Positions 22,788 through 30,807 are shown, counted from the first letter of the stretch. The stretch: 37,281 nt of DNA from an uncultured Collinsella sp. (GCA_958427145.1 CAUAAZ010000021.1:1-37281), one strand, 5' to 3'. Notes: a model not told the origin generated them from the letters alone. Program-made: numbers and translations.

Positions 22788-23216
22788 CTAACCCTCGACC
22801 TCGACGAGCTCGATATCAAAGTTGAGGTCCTTGCCGGCCAGCTCGTGGTTGGCGTCGAGCGTCACAGCCTCGGGCGTTACGTCGATGACCACGGCGGGAA
22901 CGGGCATACCGCTCGGCGTGGACAGGAAAAGCTTCATGCCCTTCTCGATCTGCTCGATGTTGGGAACCTGTTCGGCCGGGAAGGTAATAACCATCTCGGG
23001 ATTGTGCTCGCCGTAGGCATCGGCAGCAGGAATGTGCACGGTCTTCTTCTCGCCCACCTGCATGTCGACAACAGCGGCGTCGAAGCCCTTGATCATCTGA
23101 CCGGCGCCGCAGGTGAACTCCAGCGGCTCGCCGCGATCGTAGGAGCTATCGAACTGCGTGCCGTCATCGAGCGTGCCGCGATAATGGGTCTTGACCTTCT
23201 TGCCCTGGTTGGACAT
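22788..23216 (-). CDS. SlyD-type FKBP peptidyl-prolyl isomerase
   Basis: Folding catalyst, 142 residues. The FKBP half starts VKTHYRGTLDDGTQFDSSYDRGEPLEF and GQMIKGFDAAVVDMQVGEKKTV; an inserted chaperone (IF) flap occupies about residues 70-120 (AYGEHNPEMVITFPAEQVPN), and the protein closes with VTLDANHELAGKDLNFDIELVEV, the SlyD signature. The C-terminal His/Cys-rich metal tail of E. coli SlyD is absent. SlyD helps nickel insertion into hydrogenase in E. coli, which makes its coupling to a UreE-like gene notable. ATG 23216 has GGAGG five bases upstream. Confidence 0.9.
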   Translation of the reverse strand: MSNQGKKVKTHYRGTLDDGTQFDSSYDRGEPLEFTCGAGQMIKGFDAAVVDMQVGEKKTVHIPAADAYGEHNPEMVITFPAEQVPNIEQIEKGMKLFLSTPSGMPVPAVVIDVTPEAVTLDANHELAGKDLNFDIELVEVEG

Positions 23217-23336
23217 GGTAACCTCCGTGATAAGGGCGGCGCACAACGCGGGCCGCCGTGAACATATGGCGCTAACTATACCCTAGTCATACAATTCAAT
23301 GACAGTTTGCAAAGAAACGCTGCAACCGGAGGAACC

Positions 23337-24350
23337 ATGGCATATCCCGTATTTGACCTACACTGCGACACCGCCGACCGAATCGGCTGGGCCACGCTCG
23401 ATCTCGACCTGCGCTTTACCGCCGGCACCGACGGTTATTTCCCCGGCGACGAAACGCATCCGCAAGATTTCGACCTCATCGAGGGTAACGCCTGTGCCAT
23501 CTCGCTCGCAAAGATCGGCAACACGCCGTGGGCACAGTGCTTCGCCACGTTTGTCCCCGACGAGATTCCCACCGCCCACGCCGCGCGCTTCCAGGCGCAA
23601 ATCATGGCGCATATGAGCGGCCAGGCAATGCTCAACCACGACCGCATGGTCAACGTACGCAGCGCGGCAGACATTCGCCCCGCGCTCAAAGACGGCAAGG
23701 TCGCCTGCATCCACACCATCGAAAACGCCACGTTCTTTGCCGAGGACCCCGCGCTGATCGAGGTGCTCAAGAGCTTGGGCGTACTCATGTCATCGCTCAG
23801 CTGGAATGCGCAAGGACCGCTCGCGAGCGGACACGATACCCACGCCGGCCTCACCGCCGCCGGCATCGAGGCACTTACGCAGATGGAGCACGCCGGCATG
23901 GTGCTTGACGTCTCCCACCTCAACGATGAGTGCTTTGACGAGGTTGTCGCCCACGCCACACGTCCCTTCGTCGCCAGCCACTCCAACTCCCGTGCGGTTT
24001 GCGGCGTCAAACGCAACCTTACCGACGACCAGTTCCGCACCATTCGCGACATGGGCGGTATCGTCGGCCTCAACTACTGCAGCGAGTTCCTTTCCAACGA
24101 CGCAACCGACAAGACCGCCGCAGACGTCACCTTCGACCAGCTAGCGGCACATATCGAGCACTGGCTCGACCTGGGCGGCGAGGACGTCATCGCGCTCGGC
24201 GGCGACTGGGACGGTGCCACGGTGCCCGCCTTCCTCTCCGATGCCAGCAAGATGCCCGAGTTCCAGAACATGCTCTCCAAGCACTTTGGCAAGACCGTGA
24301 TGCAGAAGCTCTGCAGCGACAACGCGCTTGCCTTCTTTGAGCGTTATTAA
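23337..24350 (+). CDS. Membrane dipeptidase family (peptidase M19) enzyme
   Basis: Zinc dipeptidase cleaving dipeptides, including those with D-residues in the family, 337 residues. Metal ligands appear in VFDLHCDT (HxD) near residue 6, IHTIENATFF near 125, VASHSNSRAV near 215 and the barrel end ALGGDWDGA near 283. No signal peptide or anchor is visible, so it is probably cytoplasmic, as in other bacteria. ATG 23337 follows GGAGGAACC. A possible partner, the YgjP-type gene, starts 73 bp downstream in the same direction. Confidence 0.9.
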   Translation: MAYPVFDLHCDTADRIGWATLDLDLRFTAGTDGYFPGDETHPQDFDLIEGNACAISLAKIGNTPWAQCFATFVPDEIPTAHAARFQAQIMAHMSGQAMLNHDRMVNVRSAADIRPALKDGKVACIHTIENATFFAEDPALIEVLKSLGVLMSSLSWNAQGPLASGHDTHAGLTAAGIEALTQMEHAGMVLDVSHLNDECFDEVVAHATRPFVASHSNSRAVCGVKRNLTDDQFRTIRDMGGIVGLNYCSEFLSNDATDKTAADVTFDQLAAHIEHWLDLGGEDVIALGGDWDGATVPAFLSDASKMPEFQNMLSKHFGKTVMQKLCSDNALAFFERY

Positions 24351-24423
24351 TTTCACATCCCTTGAGCGGGCCGGCATGCCGAACGGTCGACATGCGACCC
24401 GTCCCCAATCTGAAGGACCGCTT

Positions 24424-25200
24424 TTGACGCAGCAATTTACGATTACCGTATCCCGACCGGATGGCACATCCATCCCCGTCGTCGTTACCAAAAAGCGCGT
24501 CAAGAACTTCAACCTACGCGTCACATCGAGCAGTGAGGTCCACGCCAGTGCACCGCTCGGCGCCAGCCGCGAGCGTATCGAAGCGTTTGTGAAGCGCAAC
24601 AGCGCCTGGATTATCAGTCGACTTGCCCAGCGCGAGCAACGTCAGGCGACGGCACGAGAGCCGCTCAGCCCCTCGTCCATCATTGCACTTTGGGGCAAGC
24701 CCATCACGGTACAAGATGCGCTCGATCGCAACTTTGCATCACCCGCACCGCGGCCCAAGCAGGCCACCTTCGCAAGTTTTATGGGTGCCGACGAGCCAGA
24801 CGAACGTCCGCAGGCCAAGTGGAACGCGACCCTCGACGGCTTAACGCCCAGTGAGATCCAAGCCCATATTGACCAGCTCTATACGTCCGAGGTCACATCG
24901 GCGCTGCGCGATATTGTGCACGCATACGAAATCGCAATGGGTGTCGCCGTTTCCCGCGTTTCCGTACGTAGCATGAAAACGCGTTGGGGCTCATGCACGC
25001 CCAAATCCGGTGCCGTTCGCATCGCACGCGAACTTGCCGCCTATCCCATCGAGTGTCTCGGCATGGTTGTCGCCCACGAGCTCGTCCACCTGCTCGAGCC
25101 AAGCCACAATCAGCGGTTTCACGCCCTGCTCGACACGTACTGTCCCAACAATAGAGCTCTATCGCAGCGGCTCAAGCAGCCGCCCATAGAGACGTATTAG
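24424..25200 (+). CDS. YgjP-type metal-dependent hydrolase (SprT-like zincin)
   Basis: A 258-residue predicted zinc metallopeptidase. The N-terminal part is the beta-rich YgjP domain (VTKKRVKNFNLRVTSSSEVHASAP near 18-42); the C-terminal zincin has SVRSMKTRWGSCTPKSGAVRIARELAAYP followed by the zinc motif VVAHELVHLLEPSHNQRFH (HExxH and the third His) near 212-231. Substrate is unknown. The TTG at 24424 is supported by AAGGA six bases upstream; an open frame extends back into the dipeptidase gene and was not used. Confidence 0.85.
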   Translation: MTQQFTITVSRPDGTSIPVVVTKKRVKNFNLRVTSSSEVHASAPLGASRERIEAFVKRNSAWIISRLAQREQRQATAREPLSPSSIIALWGKPITVQDALDRNFASPAPRPKQATFASFMGADEPDERPQAKWNATLDGLTPSEIQAHIDQLYTSEVTSALRDIVHAYEIAMGVAVSRVSVRSMKTRWGSCTPKSGAVRIARELAAYPIECLGMVVAHELVHLLEPSHNQRFHALLDTYCPNNRALSQRLKQPPIETY

Positions 25201-25206
25201 AACCGG

Positions 25207-25692
25207 TTAGCGCACGCGCTCGATCTCGACGCCGCAGCTTGCCAGGGGAAGACCGACGGGAGCCCAAGGCTTATCGAGCTTAACACGCACGCCAAGCAGC
25301 AAGGGGTAACGACGCAGCAGCATCTGGGCCACACCCTCGGCTGCCGCCTCGATGAGTTTAAACGTATGCTCGCGCAGATAGCCATCGACATCGTGGCACA
25401 CCGAGCCGTAGTCAATCGAAGCGTCCAGGTTATCGTGCTCCCCCGCTGCACGCAGGTCGGCATAGAGCACCAAGGACACGATGAACTTCTGGCCCAGCGC
25501 ATTCTCTTCGGGATACACGCCGTGGTTGGCAAAGACCTCGAGACCGTCGATAGTAATGCGGTCAGCATGGCGCAGATCGTCATAACTCACGTGGGGCACC
25601 GCCGTTGCGGTGGATATTTCGCCCCTTCCACGGCGGGCGAGCTCGGCGCCTTCAGTCTTGGTTGCATTCTCGGGCAGTTTCTTGTTGCTCAT
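25207..25692 (-). CDS. folB: Dihydroneopterin aldolase
   Basis: Folate pathway enzyme converting dihydroneopterin to 6-hydroxymethyl-dihydropterin. The 161-residue protein has ITIDGLEVFANHGVYPEENALGQKFIVSLVLYADL near 46-80, with the catalytic glutamate and tyrosine motif, then SIDYGSVCHDVDGYL, FKLIEAAAEGVAQMLL and VKLDKPWAPV, all typical of FolB. About 40 N-terminal residues precede the domain, longer than usual (family about 120). ATG 25692 follows GAAGGAG. It is the last gene of the folE operon and converges on the YgjP gene with a 6-bp gap. Confidence 0.92.
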   Translation of the reverse strand: MSNKKLPENATKTEGAELARRGRGEISTATAVPHVSYDDLRHADRITIDGLEVFANHGVYPEENALGQKFIVSLVLYADLRAAGEHDNLDASIDYGSVCHDVDGYLREHTFKLIEAAAEGVAQMLLRRYPLLLGVRVKLDKPWAPVGLPLASCGVEIERVR

Positions 25693-25735
25693 CGCGATCG
25701 TCTCCTTCGTTTAGAACCCCGACCGCGCAAACTAA

Positions 25736-26317
25736 CTACACGCGAATCGACAGGTTCTTTTTATCATCGCTCCAGTTGCAAGCATTGCGCGCGGGGCATG
25801 CAAAGCAGGCGCGCGACGCTTTGTCGGCTGCATAGAGCAGACGCTCAAGCGGTTGGCTGTTCACACGCAGCTTTCGATGGCCCAGAATGGCCGTCTTAAT
25901 GGCTGCGGCATCGGCCGGCTCAAACGCCACATCATCGGGCATGCCGCCGAGAATCGCATCAGCGACGCGTTCGCTTGCAACATCATGGGATATACCCGAT
26001 TCATACTGTTCATCTTTGCCGATATCGTGAAGAAGTGCCGTGGCGTAGATGACCTCACGGTCAAATTCGAGCTGTTCCTCGAGATTCTTGATCCACATAA
26101 TGCGAGCGACATCGAGAAGATGGTCAATACCGTGGCGGCAGAAGATGCGCCCCGATTCCAACTGTGCAATGTTACCCAGGTGCCGCCGGAACAGCCCGTT
26201 GGCGCAAATGTAATCAATGCGAGGCATGGCACCAAAGGGAGCCAAGCCCGAAGCCATAAAGCCGCGACGCGACGTCCCCTCATCGGTCTTCGATGTAAAG
26301 TCGTTGACGACCCTCAT
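25736..26317 (-). CDS. HD-domain phosphohydrolase in the folate operon
   Basis: A 193-residue protein with the HD metal-binding pattern: FCRHGIDHLLDVARIM near 60-75, then YATALLHDIGKDEQYESGISHDVASERVADAIL near 92-125, and a distal Asp in LLYAADKASRAC. The C-terminal CFACPARNACNW adds four cysteines of unknown role. ATG 26317 follows the folE stop codon by one base (TAGCATG), so it is translationally coupled. In clostridial folate operons an HD protein often stands in the same place. Dephosphorylation of dihydroneopterin triphosphate is an attractive but unproven role. Confidence 0.82.
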   Translation of the reverse strand: MRVVNDFTSKTDEGTSRRGFMASGLAPFGAMPRIDYICANGLFRRHLGNIAQLESGRIFCRHGIDHLLDVARIMWIKNLEEQLEFDREVIYATALLHDIGKDEQYESGISHDVASERVADAILGGMPDDVAFEPADAAAIKTAILGHRKLRVNSQPLERLLYAADKASRACFACPARNACNWSDDKKNLSIRV

Positions 26318-26318
26318 G

Positions 26319-26876
26319 CTAACGGCCCAGCATCCTAAAGAACCGCTCCTCGAGCGCGGGATCAGTCTCAAAGACGCCGCGGCGAGCGAGCGTCACGGTC
26401 TTGGTGCCGGGCTTTTGCACGCCGCGCATGGTCATGCACATATGCTCGGCTTCCATGAGCACAATCGCTCCCTGGGGAGCGAGATAATCCATGAGAGCGT
26501 CGGCAACCTGCGCACACAGCTGCTCCTGCAGCTGCAGACGGCGGGCATAAACCTCAACCGTGCGGGCGAGTTTGGAAAGCCCAGCCACCCGACCGTTAGG
26601 GATATAGCCAATGGCGGCCTTGCCATAAAACGGCAGCAGATGGTGCTCGCACAGCGAGTAGAACGTGATGTCGCGCTCGATAACCAAATCGTTCGAAGCG
26701 ACGGCAAAGGTTTTGGACAGGTGCTCCTCGGCACTCTGGTCCATACCACCGGCGATCTCACCATACATACGGGCAACGCGCGCCGGGGTCTCCAGCAGGC
26801 CCTCACGAGTTGGGTCCTCGCCTATGCCCTCAAGCAACAGCTTAATGGCGGCCTCGACTTTTTCCTGATCGACCAT
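26319..26876 (-). CDS. folE: GTP cyclohydrolase I
   Basis: First folate pathway enzyme: GTP to 7,8-dihydroneopterin triphosphate. The 185-residue protein carries the zinc ligands in FYSLCEHHLLPFYGKAAIGYIP (Cys, His) and the later Cys in EAEHMCMTMRG, plus the signature LSKLARTVEVYARRLQLQEQL. All hallmarks of the type IA enzyme are present. ATG 26876 has GTGAGG five bases upstream. It is the first gene of folE - HD protein - folB; folP and folK are not in the window. Confidence 0.95.
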   Translation of the reverse strand: MVDQEKVEAAIKLLLEGIGEDPTREGLLETPARVARMYGEIAGGMDQSAEEHLSKTFAVASNDLVIERDITFYSLCEHHLLPFYGKAAIGYIPNGRVAGLSKLARTVEVYARRLQLQEQLCAQVADALMDYLAPQGAIVLMEAEHMCMTMRGVQKPGTKTVTLARRGVFETDPALEERFFRMLGR

Positions 26877-26942
26877 CTGGGCCTCACTTTTCCGATTTTG
26901 CGTTCGCGCTATGGTACCACGCCCTTTGGCATCGGCCACAAG

Positions 26943-27524
26943 CTACATAGTATGGGTCGAATAGACTGGATCGTCCCGCCAAAGCTCCACAGCGTCGCAA
27001 AGCGCAACGCCCTCGCGCACAGCACGGGCGCGCGTGGCGTTCATATCGATCACACGCTGGTTACTCGAGCCCCTAAAGCGCAATGAGATATCGTACAGAT
27101 CCTGAACGAACGGGCCGTCCACCAACATGTCGAGGCAGGCCAGGATACGGTTCGTCACCTCGGTATGATGACGGCCACCCGGCATAAGCTCCTCGAGCAC
27201 GTCGCCGGTAAAGCACCAAATGGTCTTGCCCGACCCCGCGGGATAGGCCGCACGCACGCGTTCGATAAAGTCAACAAGCCCCACCTGATTCTCGGGCTCC
27301 ATAGGCTCGCCGCCCAGAATCGTCAGGCCATCGATAAAGGGATGGTCGAGGCTCTCGATAATCTTGTCCTCGACGGCACGATCGAACGGCTCACCCGCGG
27401 CAAAGTCCCACGCGACGGAGTTAAAGCAATTCTTGCACCCGCGACGGCACCCGCTCACAAACAGAGAAGTACGAACGCCTTCCCCATCAGCAATGTCGAA
27501 ATACTTAATGTTCGCGTAGTTCAT
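26943..27524 (-). CDS. nrdG: Anaerobic ribonucleotide reductase activating protein
   Basis: Radical-SAM activase that makes the glycyl radical on NrdD. The 193-residue protein has the CxxxCxxC cluster motif as CRRGCKNC near residues 28-35, GLTILGGEPM near 77, and KTIWCFTGDVLEEL. Typical NrdG length is about 155-180. ATG 27524 is supported by GGAAGG upstream; longer in-frame starts run into a palindrome. It lies 427 bp downstream of nrdD on the same strand, an unusually large gap full of hairpins, so it may have its own promoter or be reached by readthrough. Confidence 0.92.
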   Translation of the reverse strand: MNYANIKYFDIADGEGVRTSLFVSGCRRGCKNCFNSVAWDFAAGEPFDRAVEDKIIESLDHPFIDGLTILGGEPMEPENQVGLVDFIERVRAAYPAGSGKTIWCFTGDVLEELMPGGRHHTEVTNRILACLDMLVDGPFVQDLYDISLRFRGSSNQRVIDMNATRARAVREGVALCDAVELWRDDPVYSTHTM

Positions 27525-27538
27525 AGGTAACCTTCCTG

Positions 27539-27624
27539 GGGGTCTGGAGTATATCATCCCGTCCTCAGACATTCTCGGCCTTCGGCCTGCGAAACTGCGG
27601 GCGGGACGATATACTCCAGACCCC
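27539..27624. repeat. Palindrome A in the nrdD-nrdG gap
   Basis: A 23-base left arm (27539-27561, begins GGGGTCTGGAGTATATC) pairs with 27602-27624 with one mismatch. Inside is an asymmetric unpaired region (TCCTCAGACAT at 27562-27572, TGCGAAACTGCG at 27588-27599) around a small GGCC hairpin. The unpaired parts resemble those of the 125-bp palindrome at 36876-37000. Confidence 0.8.
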
Positions 27625-27801
27625 TCGCGAGCGATACTCAATGAACGTAGCGAACATCGAGTATAGGGTTCGAGGTCTAATAAAAACTCTGTTGCAGCTC
27701 AACCGTCGTCGCAAGCAAACCGTTGTTGCAAGCAAACTCATTTCCGCTCAGAACTTCGAGGGGTGAGCAGGCTGCGAGCCGCATCTCAGCTACGTCAACT
27801 T

Positions 27802-27940
27802 GGCTGAGCCGGGAGGGCCGCTTGGGCTTTTGCTCGATATGAGTTCCGCACGCAAAGAAGGCCACTTAATGTGGCCTTCGTCTTGCGCAGGACTGTCCGA
27901 AATAGCGAGCAAATGCCCAAGCGGCCCTCCCGGCTCAGCC
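27802..27940. repeat. Palindrome B in the nrdD-nrdG gap
   Basis: A 35-base left arm (27802-27836, begins GGCTGAGCCGGGAGGGCC) pairs with 27906-27940 with one mismatch. Past a non-matching 14-bp stretch on each side, GCATCTC at 27781 pairs with GAGATGC at 27955-27961, inside the last codons of nrdD. The loop contains the nrdD terminator hairpin. Confidence 0.85.
27857..27879 (-). terminator. nrdD terminator hairpin
   Basis: GAAGGCCAC pairs with GTGGCCTTC around a 5-base loop, and a further GCGCAA/TTGCGTGC pairing can extend it. On the minus strand it is followed by TTTGCG; the T tract is short, so readthrough into nrdG is possible. Confidence 0.6.
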
Positions 27941-27951
27941 CCGGAGCGGTA

Positions 27952-30174
27952 TTAGAGATGCAGCACGCGGTCGCGGATCTCCTCGGTTCGACCCTGGTTC
28001 CAGAACTGGGTACCGATGTAGCCACACGTACGACGGGCGACGTTCATCTTCTCCTGATCGCGGTTGCCGCAGTTGGGGCACTCCCACACCAGCTTGCCGT
28101 CATCCTCGACAATCTTGATCTCACCGTCGTAGCCGCACACCTGGCAGTAGTCGCTCTTGGTGTTGAGCTCGGCGTACATGATGTTGTCGTAGATGTACTG
28201 CATCACGCGAATGACAGCCTTGAGGTTGTCCTGCATGTTGGGAACCTCGACGTAGGAGATGGCACCGCCCGGCGAAAGCTGCTGGAACATACCCTCGAAC
28301 TTGAGCTTGTCGAATGCGTCGATCTCCTCGGACACGTGGACGTGGTAGCTGTTGGTGATGTAGCCCTTGTCCGTCACGCCCGGGATGATGCCAAAACGAC
28401 GCTGCAGGCACTTAGCGAACTTGTAGGTCGTCGACTCAAGCGGGGTACCGTACAGCGAGAAGTCAATATCGCTTTCGGCCTTCCACTCGGCGCACTTGTC
28501 GTTCATGCGCTGCATGACGGCCATGGCAAAGGGCGTGCCCTCCTTCTCGGTGTGGCTGTGGCCCGTCATGTACTTGACGCACTCATACAAGCCGGCATAA
28601 CCCAGACTAATGGTGGAGTAACCGCCCACGAGCAGCTTATCGATCGTCTCGCCCTTCTTCAGGCGGGCGAGGGCACCGTACTGCCAAAGAATCGGTGCGG
28701 CGTCAGAAAGCGTGCCCATCAGACGTTCATGACGGCACAGCAGGGCGCGGTGGCACAGCTCAAGGCGCTCGTCGAAGATCTTCCAGAACTTGTCCATGTC
28801 CTGATGCGAGCTCAGCGCGACATCAGGCAGGTTGATGGTCACGACGCCCTGGTTAAAGCGACCATAGTACTTGGGCTTGTTCGGGTCGTAGTTCAGCGCG
28901 TTGGCAACGTTGTTAAAGCCGTTGCCCGAGCGGTCGGGCGTCAAGAAGCTGCGGCAGCCCATGCAGGTATAGCAGTCGCCGTTGCCGGCGGTCTCGCCCT
29001 TCGACAGCTTGAGCTCGCGCATCTTCTTCTCGGAGATGTAGTCGGGAACCATGCGCTTGGCGGTGCACTTGGCAGCCAGCTGGGTCAGGTAGAAGTACGG
29101 GGAATCCTCGTGAACGTTATCGTCCTCGAGTACATAGATGAGCTTGGGGAATGCCGGGGTAATCCAAACGCCGGCCTCGTTCTTAACGCCCTCGTAGCGC
29201 TGGCGAAGCGTCTCCTCCACGATCATGGCAAGGTCGTGCTTCTCCTGAGGCGTACGGGCCTCGTTAAGATACATAAAGACCGTCACGAACGGCGCCTGGC
29301 CATTGGTGGTCATAAGGGTCACGACCTGATACTGAATCGTCTGGACGCCGCGACGAATCTCATCGCGCAGGCGATCCTCAACAACCTCGCGGACCTTTTC
29401 GGGAGATGCGGAAACGCCGAGCTCCTCGAGCTCGCGGGCGACCTCGCCGCGAATCTTTTGACGGCTCACTTCGACGAACGGGGCAAGATGGGTCAGCGAA
29501 ATCGACTGGCCACCGTACTGGGAGGAAGCAACCTGGGCGATAATCTGCGTCGCGATGTTGCAGGCGGTCGAGAAGCTGTGCGGCTTCTCAATCAGCGTAC
29601 CCGAGATAACAGTACCGTTCTGGAGCATATCCTCCAGGTTCACCAGGTCGCAGTTATGCATGTGCTGGGCAAAGTAGTCCGAATCATGGAAGTGAATCAA
29701 ACCCTCATTGTGAGCATCCACAATCTCCTGGGGCAGCAGCACACGCTGGGTCAGGTCCTTGGAGATCTCGCCGGCCATGTAGTCACGCTGAACGGAATTG
29801 ACGGTCGGGTTCTTGTTGGAGTTCTCCTGCTTGACCTCTTCGTTGTTGCACTCAATCAGCGACAGGATCTTGTCGTCGGTCGTGTTCTTCTGGCGCTTCA
29901 GGCTCTGAACATAGCGATAGATGATGTAATGGCGAGCGACCTCGTAGCAGTCGAGACGCATGATCTCGTCCTCGACCAGATCCTGAATCTCCTCGACCGA
30001 CACGGTGTGACCCGCGTTCTCGCATGCCTCGGCGACGTTTTGTGCCGCGTAAACCACCTGGCGGTCGGTAAGACGAGAGCTCTCCTCGACCTCCAAGTTT
30101 GCGGCGCGGATGGCATTGACGATCTTATCGATGTCAAAGACAACCTCGGTGCCGCTGCGCTTGATGATCTTCAT
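27952..30174 (-). CDS. nrdD: Anaerobic ribonucleoside-triphosphate reductase (class III)
   Basis: Glycyl-radical enzyme reducing NTPs to dNTPs without oxygen. The 740-residue protein has an N-terminal ATP-cone (KIIKRSGTEVVFDIDKIVNAI), the PFL-like barrel, catalytic cysteines in YTCMGCRSFL, a C-terminal zinc site CQVCGYDG...CPNCGNRD, and the glycyl radical loop RRTCGYIGTQFWNQGR at the end. ATG 30174 follows AGAGGCAAGAGG. The promoter carries tandem NrdR boxes and is followed by a leader of about 220 bases. Together with nrdG it gives strictly anaerobic dNTP supply; no aerobic reductase is in the window. Confidence 0.96.
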   Translation of the reverse strand: MKIIKRSGTEVVFDIDKIVNAIRAANLEVEESSRLTDRQVVYAAQNVAEACENAGHTVSVEEIQDLVEDEIMRLDCYEVARHYIIYRYVQSLKRQKNTTDDKILSLIECNNEEVKQENSNKNPTVNSVQRDYMAGEISKDLTQRVLLPQEIVDAHNEGLIHFHDSDYFAQHMHNCDLVNLEDMLQNGTVISGTLIEKPHSFSTACNIATQIIAQVASSQYGGQSISLTHLAPFVEVSRQKIRGEVARELEELGVSASPEKVREVVEDRLRDEIRRGVQTIQYQVVTLMTTNGQAPFVTVFMYLNEARTPQEKHDLAMIVEETLRQRYEGVKNEAGVWITPAFPKLIYVLEDDNVHEDSPYFYLTQLAAKCTAKRMVPDYISEKKMRELKLSKGETAGNGDCYTCMGCRSFLTPDRSGNGFNNVANALNYDPNKPKYYGRFNQGVVTINLPDVALSSHQDMDKFWKIFDERLELCHRALLCRHERLMGTLSDAAPILWQYGALARLKKGETIDKLLVGGYSTISLGYAGLYECVKYMTGHSHTEKEGTPFAMAVMQRMNDKCAEWKAESDIDFSLYGTPLESTTYKFAKCLQRRFGIIPGVTDKGYITNSYHVHVSEEIDAFDKLKFEGMFQQLSPGGAISYVEVPNMQDNLKAVIRVMQYIYDNIMYAELNTKSDYCQVCGYDGEIKIVEDDGKLVWECPNCGNRDQEKMNVARRTCGYIGTQFWNQGRTEEIRDRVLHL

Positions 30175-30395
30175 CCTCTTGCCTCTTTCGCATCGTAGCC
30201 TCATCGCGCTTCAGAGCCAAACGATACCCGGCAGGGCTTGCCCCTGTCTTGCGGCGCCGTCGCGCAATCTGTGTTCTCGATAAACCATAAGCCTCCATGC
30301 GGACATTCCCTGGAGCCGATCAAGCGGCTCAAGGACACGTTCAAAAGAGGCAGTTAAGGTCTTCGTTCTCTGTCCGCCATCTATCATACGACAAA
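30175..30395 (-). other. Long 5' leader of nrdD
   Basis: About 220 bases from the predicted start of transcription to the nrdD ATG. Two hairpins are visible on the minus strand: GAGCCG/CGGCTC and CAGGG/CCCTG. One frame stays open through most of it (from ATG 30387 to the stop at 30211), encoding up to 58 residues without a ribosome site. I saw no cobalamin-box or other known riboswitch core. Confidence 0.4.
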
Positions 30396-30399
30396 GACG

Positions 30400-30415
30400 C
30401 ATCTATATCCTGTAT
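30400..30415 (-). promoter_or_regulatory. NrdR box 1
   Basis: The core CTATATCCTGT matches the NrdR box (ACACWATATNTWGTGT) at 10 of 15 defined positions. It overlaps the -10 box of nrdD and lies exactly 32 bp from box 2, the usual spacing of tandem NrdR boxes. Confidence 0.6.
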
Positions 30416-30431
30416 TCTTTTTTTAGGTCAA
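30402..30431 (-). promoter_or_regulatory. Promoter of nrdD
   Basis: On the minus strand TTGACC (30431-30426), an 18-bp spacer and TATAGA (30407-30402). NrdR box 2 adjoins the -35 and box 1 covers the -10, a layout suited to repression. Confidence 0.75.
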
Positions 30432-30447
30432 ACACAACATATAGTGT
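30432..30447 (-). promoter_or_regulatory. NrdR box 2
   Basis: ACACAACATATAGTGT matches the NrdR consensus at 14 of 15 defined positions. NrdR is the ATP/dATP-sensing repressor of ribonucleotide reductase genes; its own gene is not in the window. Confidence 0.85.
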
Positions 30448-30449
30448 TT

Positions 30450-30768
30450 CAGCAGGTCAAAGCAATTAGTCATTTTGCAGACGCATTAAAAATGAGGGGT
30501 TCTTGGCAAGTCGGTAAAACGTTACCAACACGGCTACCTGCATGGCAGTTATAAAACCCCCTTAGTCAAGCCGCTGACAAATCCTACCAAAACCAAACCG
30601 CTCACGCCAAAAGAATCCAAAAGATTATGCTTGACCAACATGTTGCGGTCACGATCGGCCAGGACGTGCGCAATCCGCCGGCACCCCTACGGGATGCGAA
30701 GGCCATCGCATACAGACCTTGGATCAGCATTTGGTGGTTATTTGGCGGCGTACTTGGCGACATAAAGC
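30450..30768. other. Non-coding region between nrdD promoter and tRNA terminator
   Basis: No supported gene. A 30-codon leftward frame at 30549-30641 (ends VGFVSGLTKGVL) has no ribosome site. CCTACCAAAACCAAACC near 30571-30588 resembles part of the inverted repeat at 2671-2685 and may be a degenerate copy. Confidence 0.3.
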
Positions 30769-30772
30769 AAAA

Positions 30773-30799
30773 CAGCCCAGAGACATAGCCTCTGAGCTG
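30773..30799 (-). terminator. Terminator of the tRNA-Gly-Val unit
   Basis: On the minus strand CAGCTCAGAG pairs with CTCTGGGCTG around a 7-base loop, then TTTT. It lies 9 bases past the encoded CCA of tRNA-Val. Confidence 0.85.
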
Positions 30800-30807
30800 C
30801 GAACATT

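Noticed and set aside
27871..30198. A 775-codon open frame antisense to nrdD
   Set aside because: Shadow of the nrdD gene; Leu/Val/Asp/Gly-rich composition typical of reverse reading of GC-rich coding DNA.
30175..30395. Cobalamin or other riboswitch in the nrdD leader
   Set aside because: No B12 box or comparable conserved core was seen; only small hairpins.
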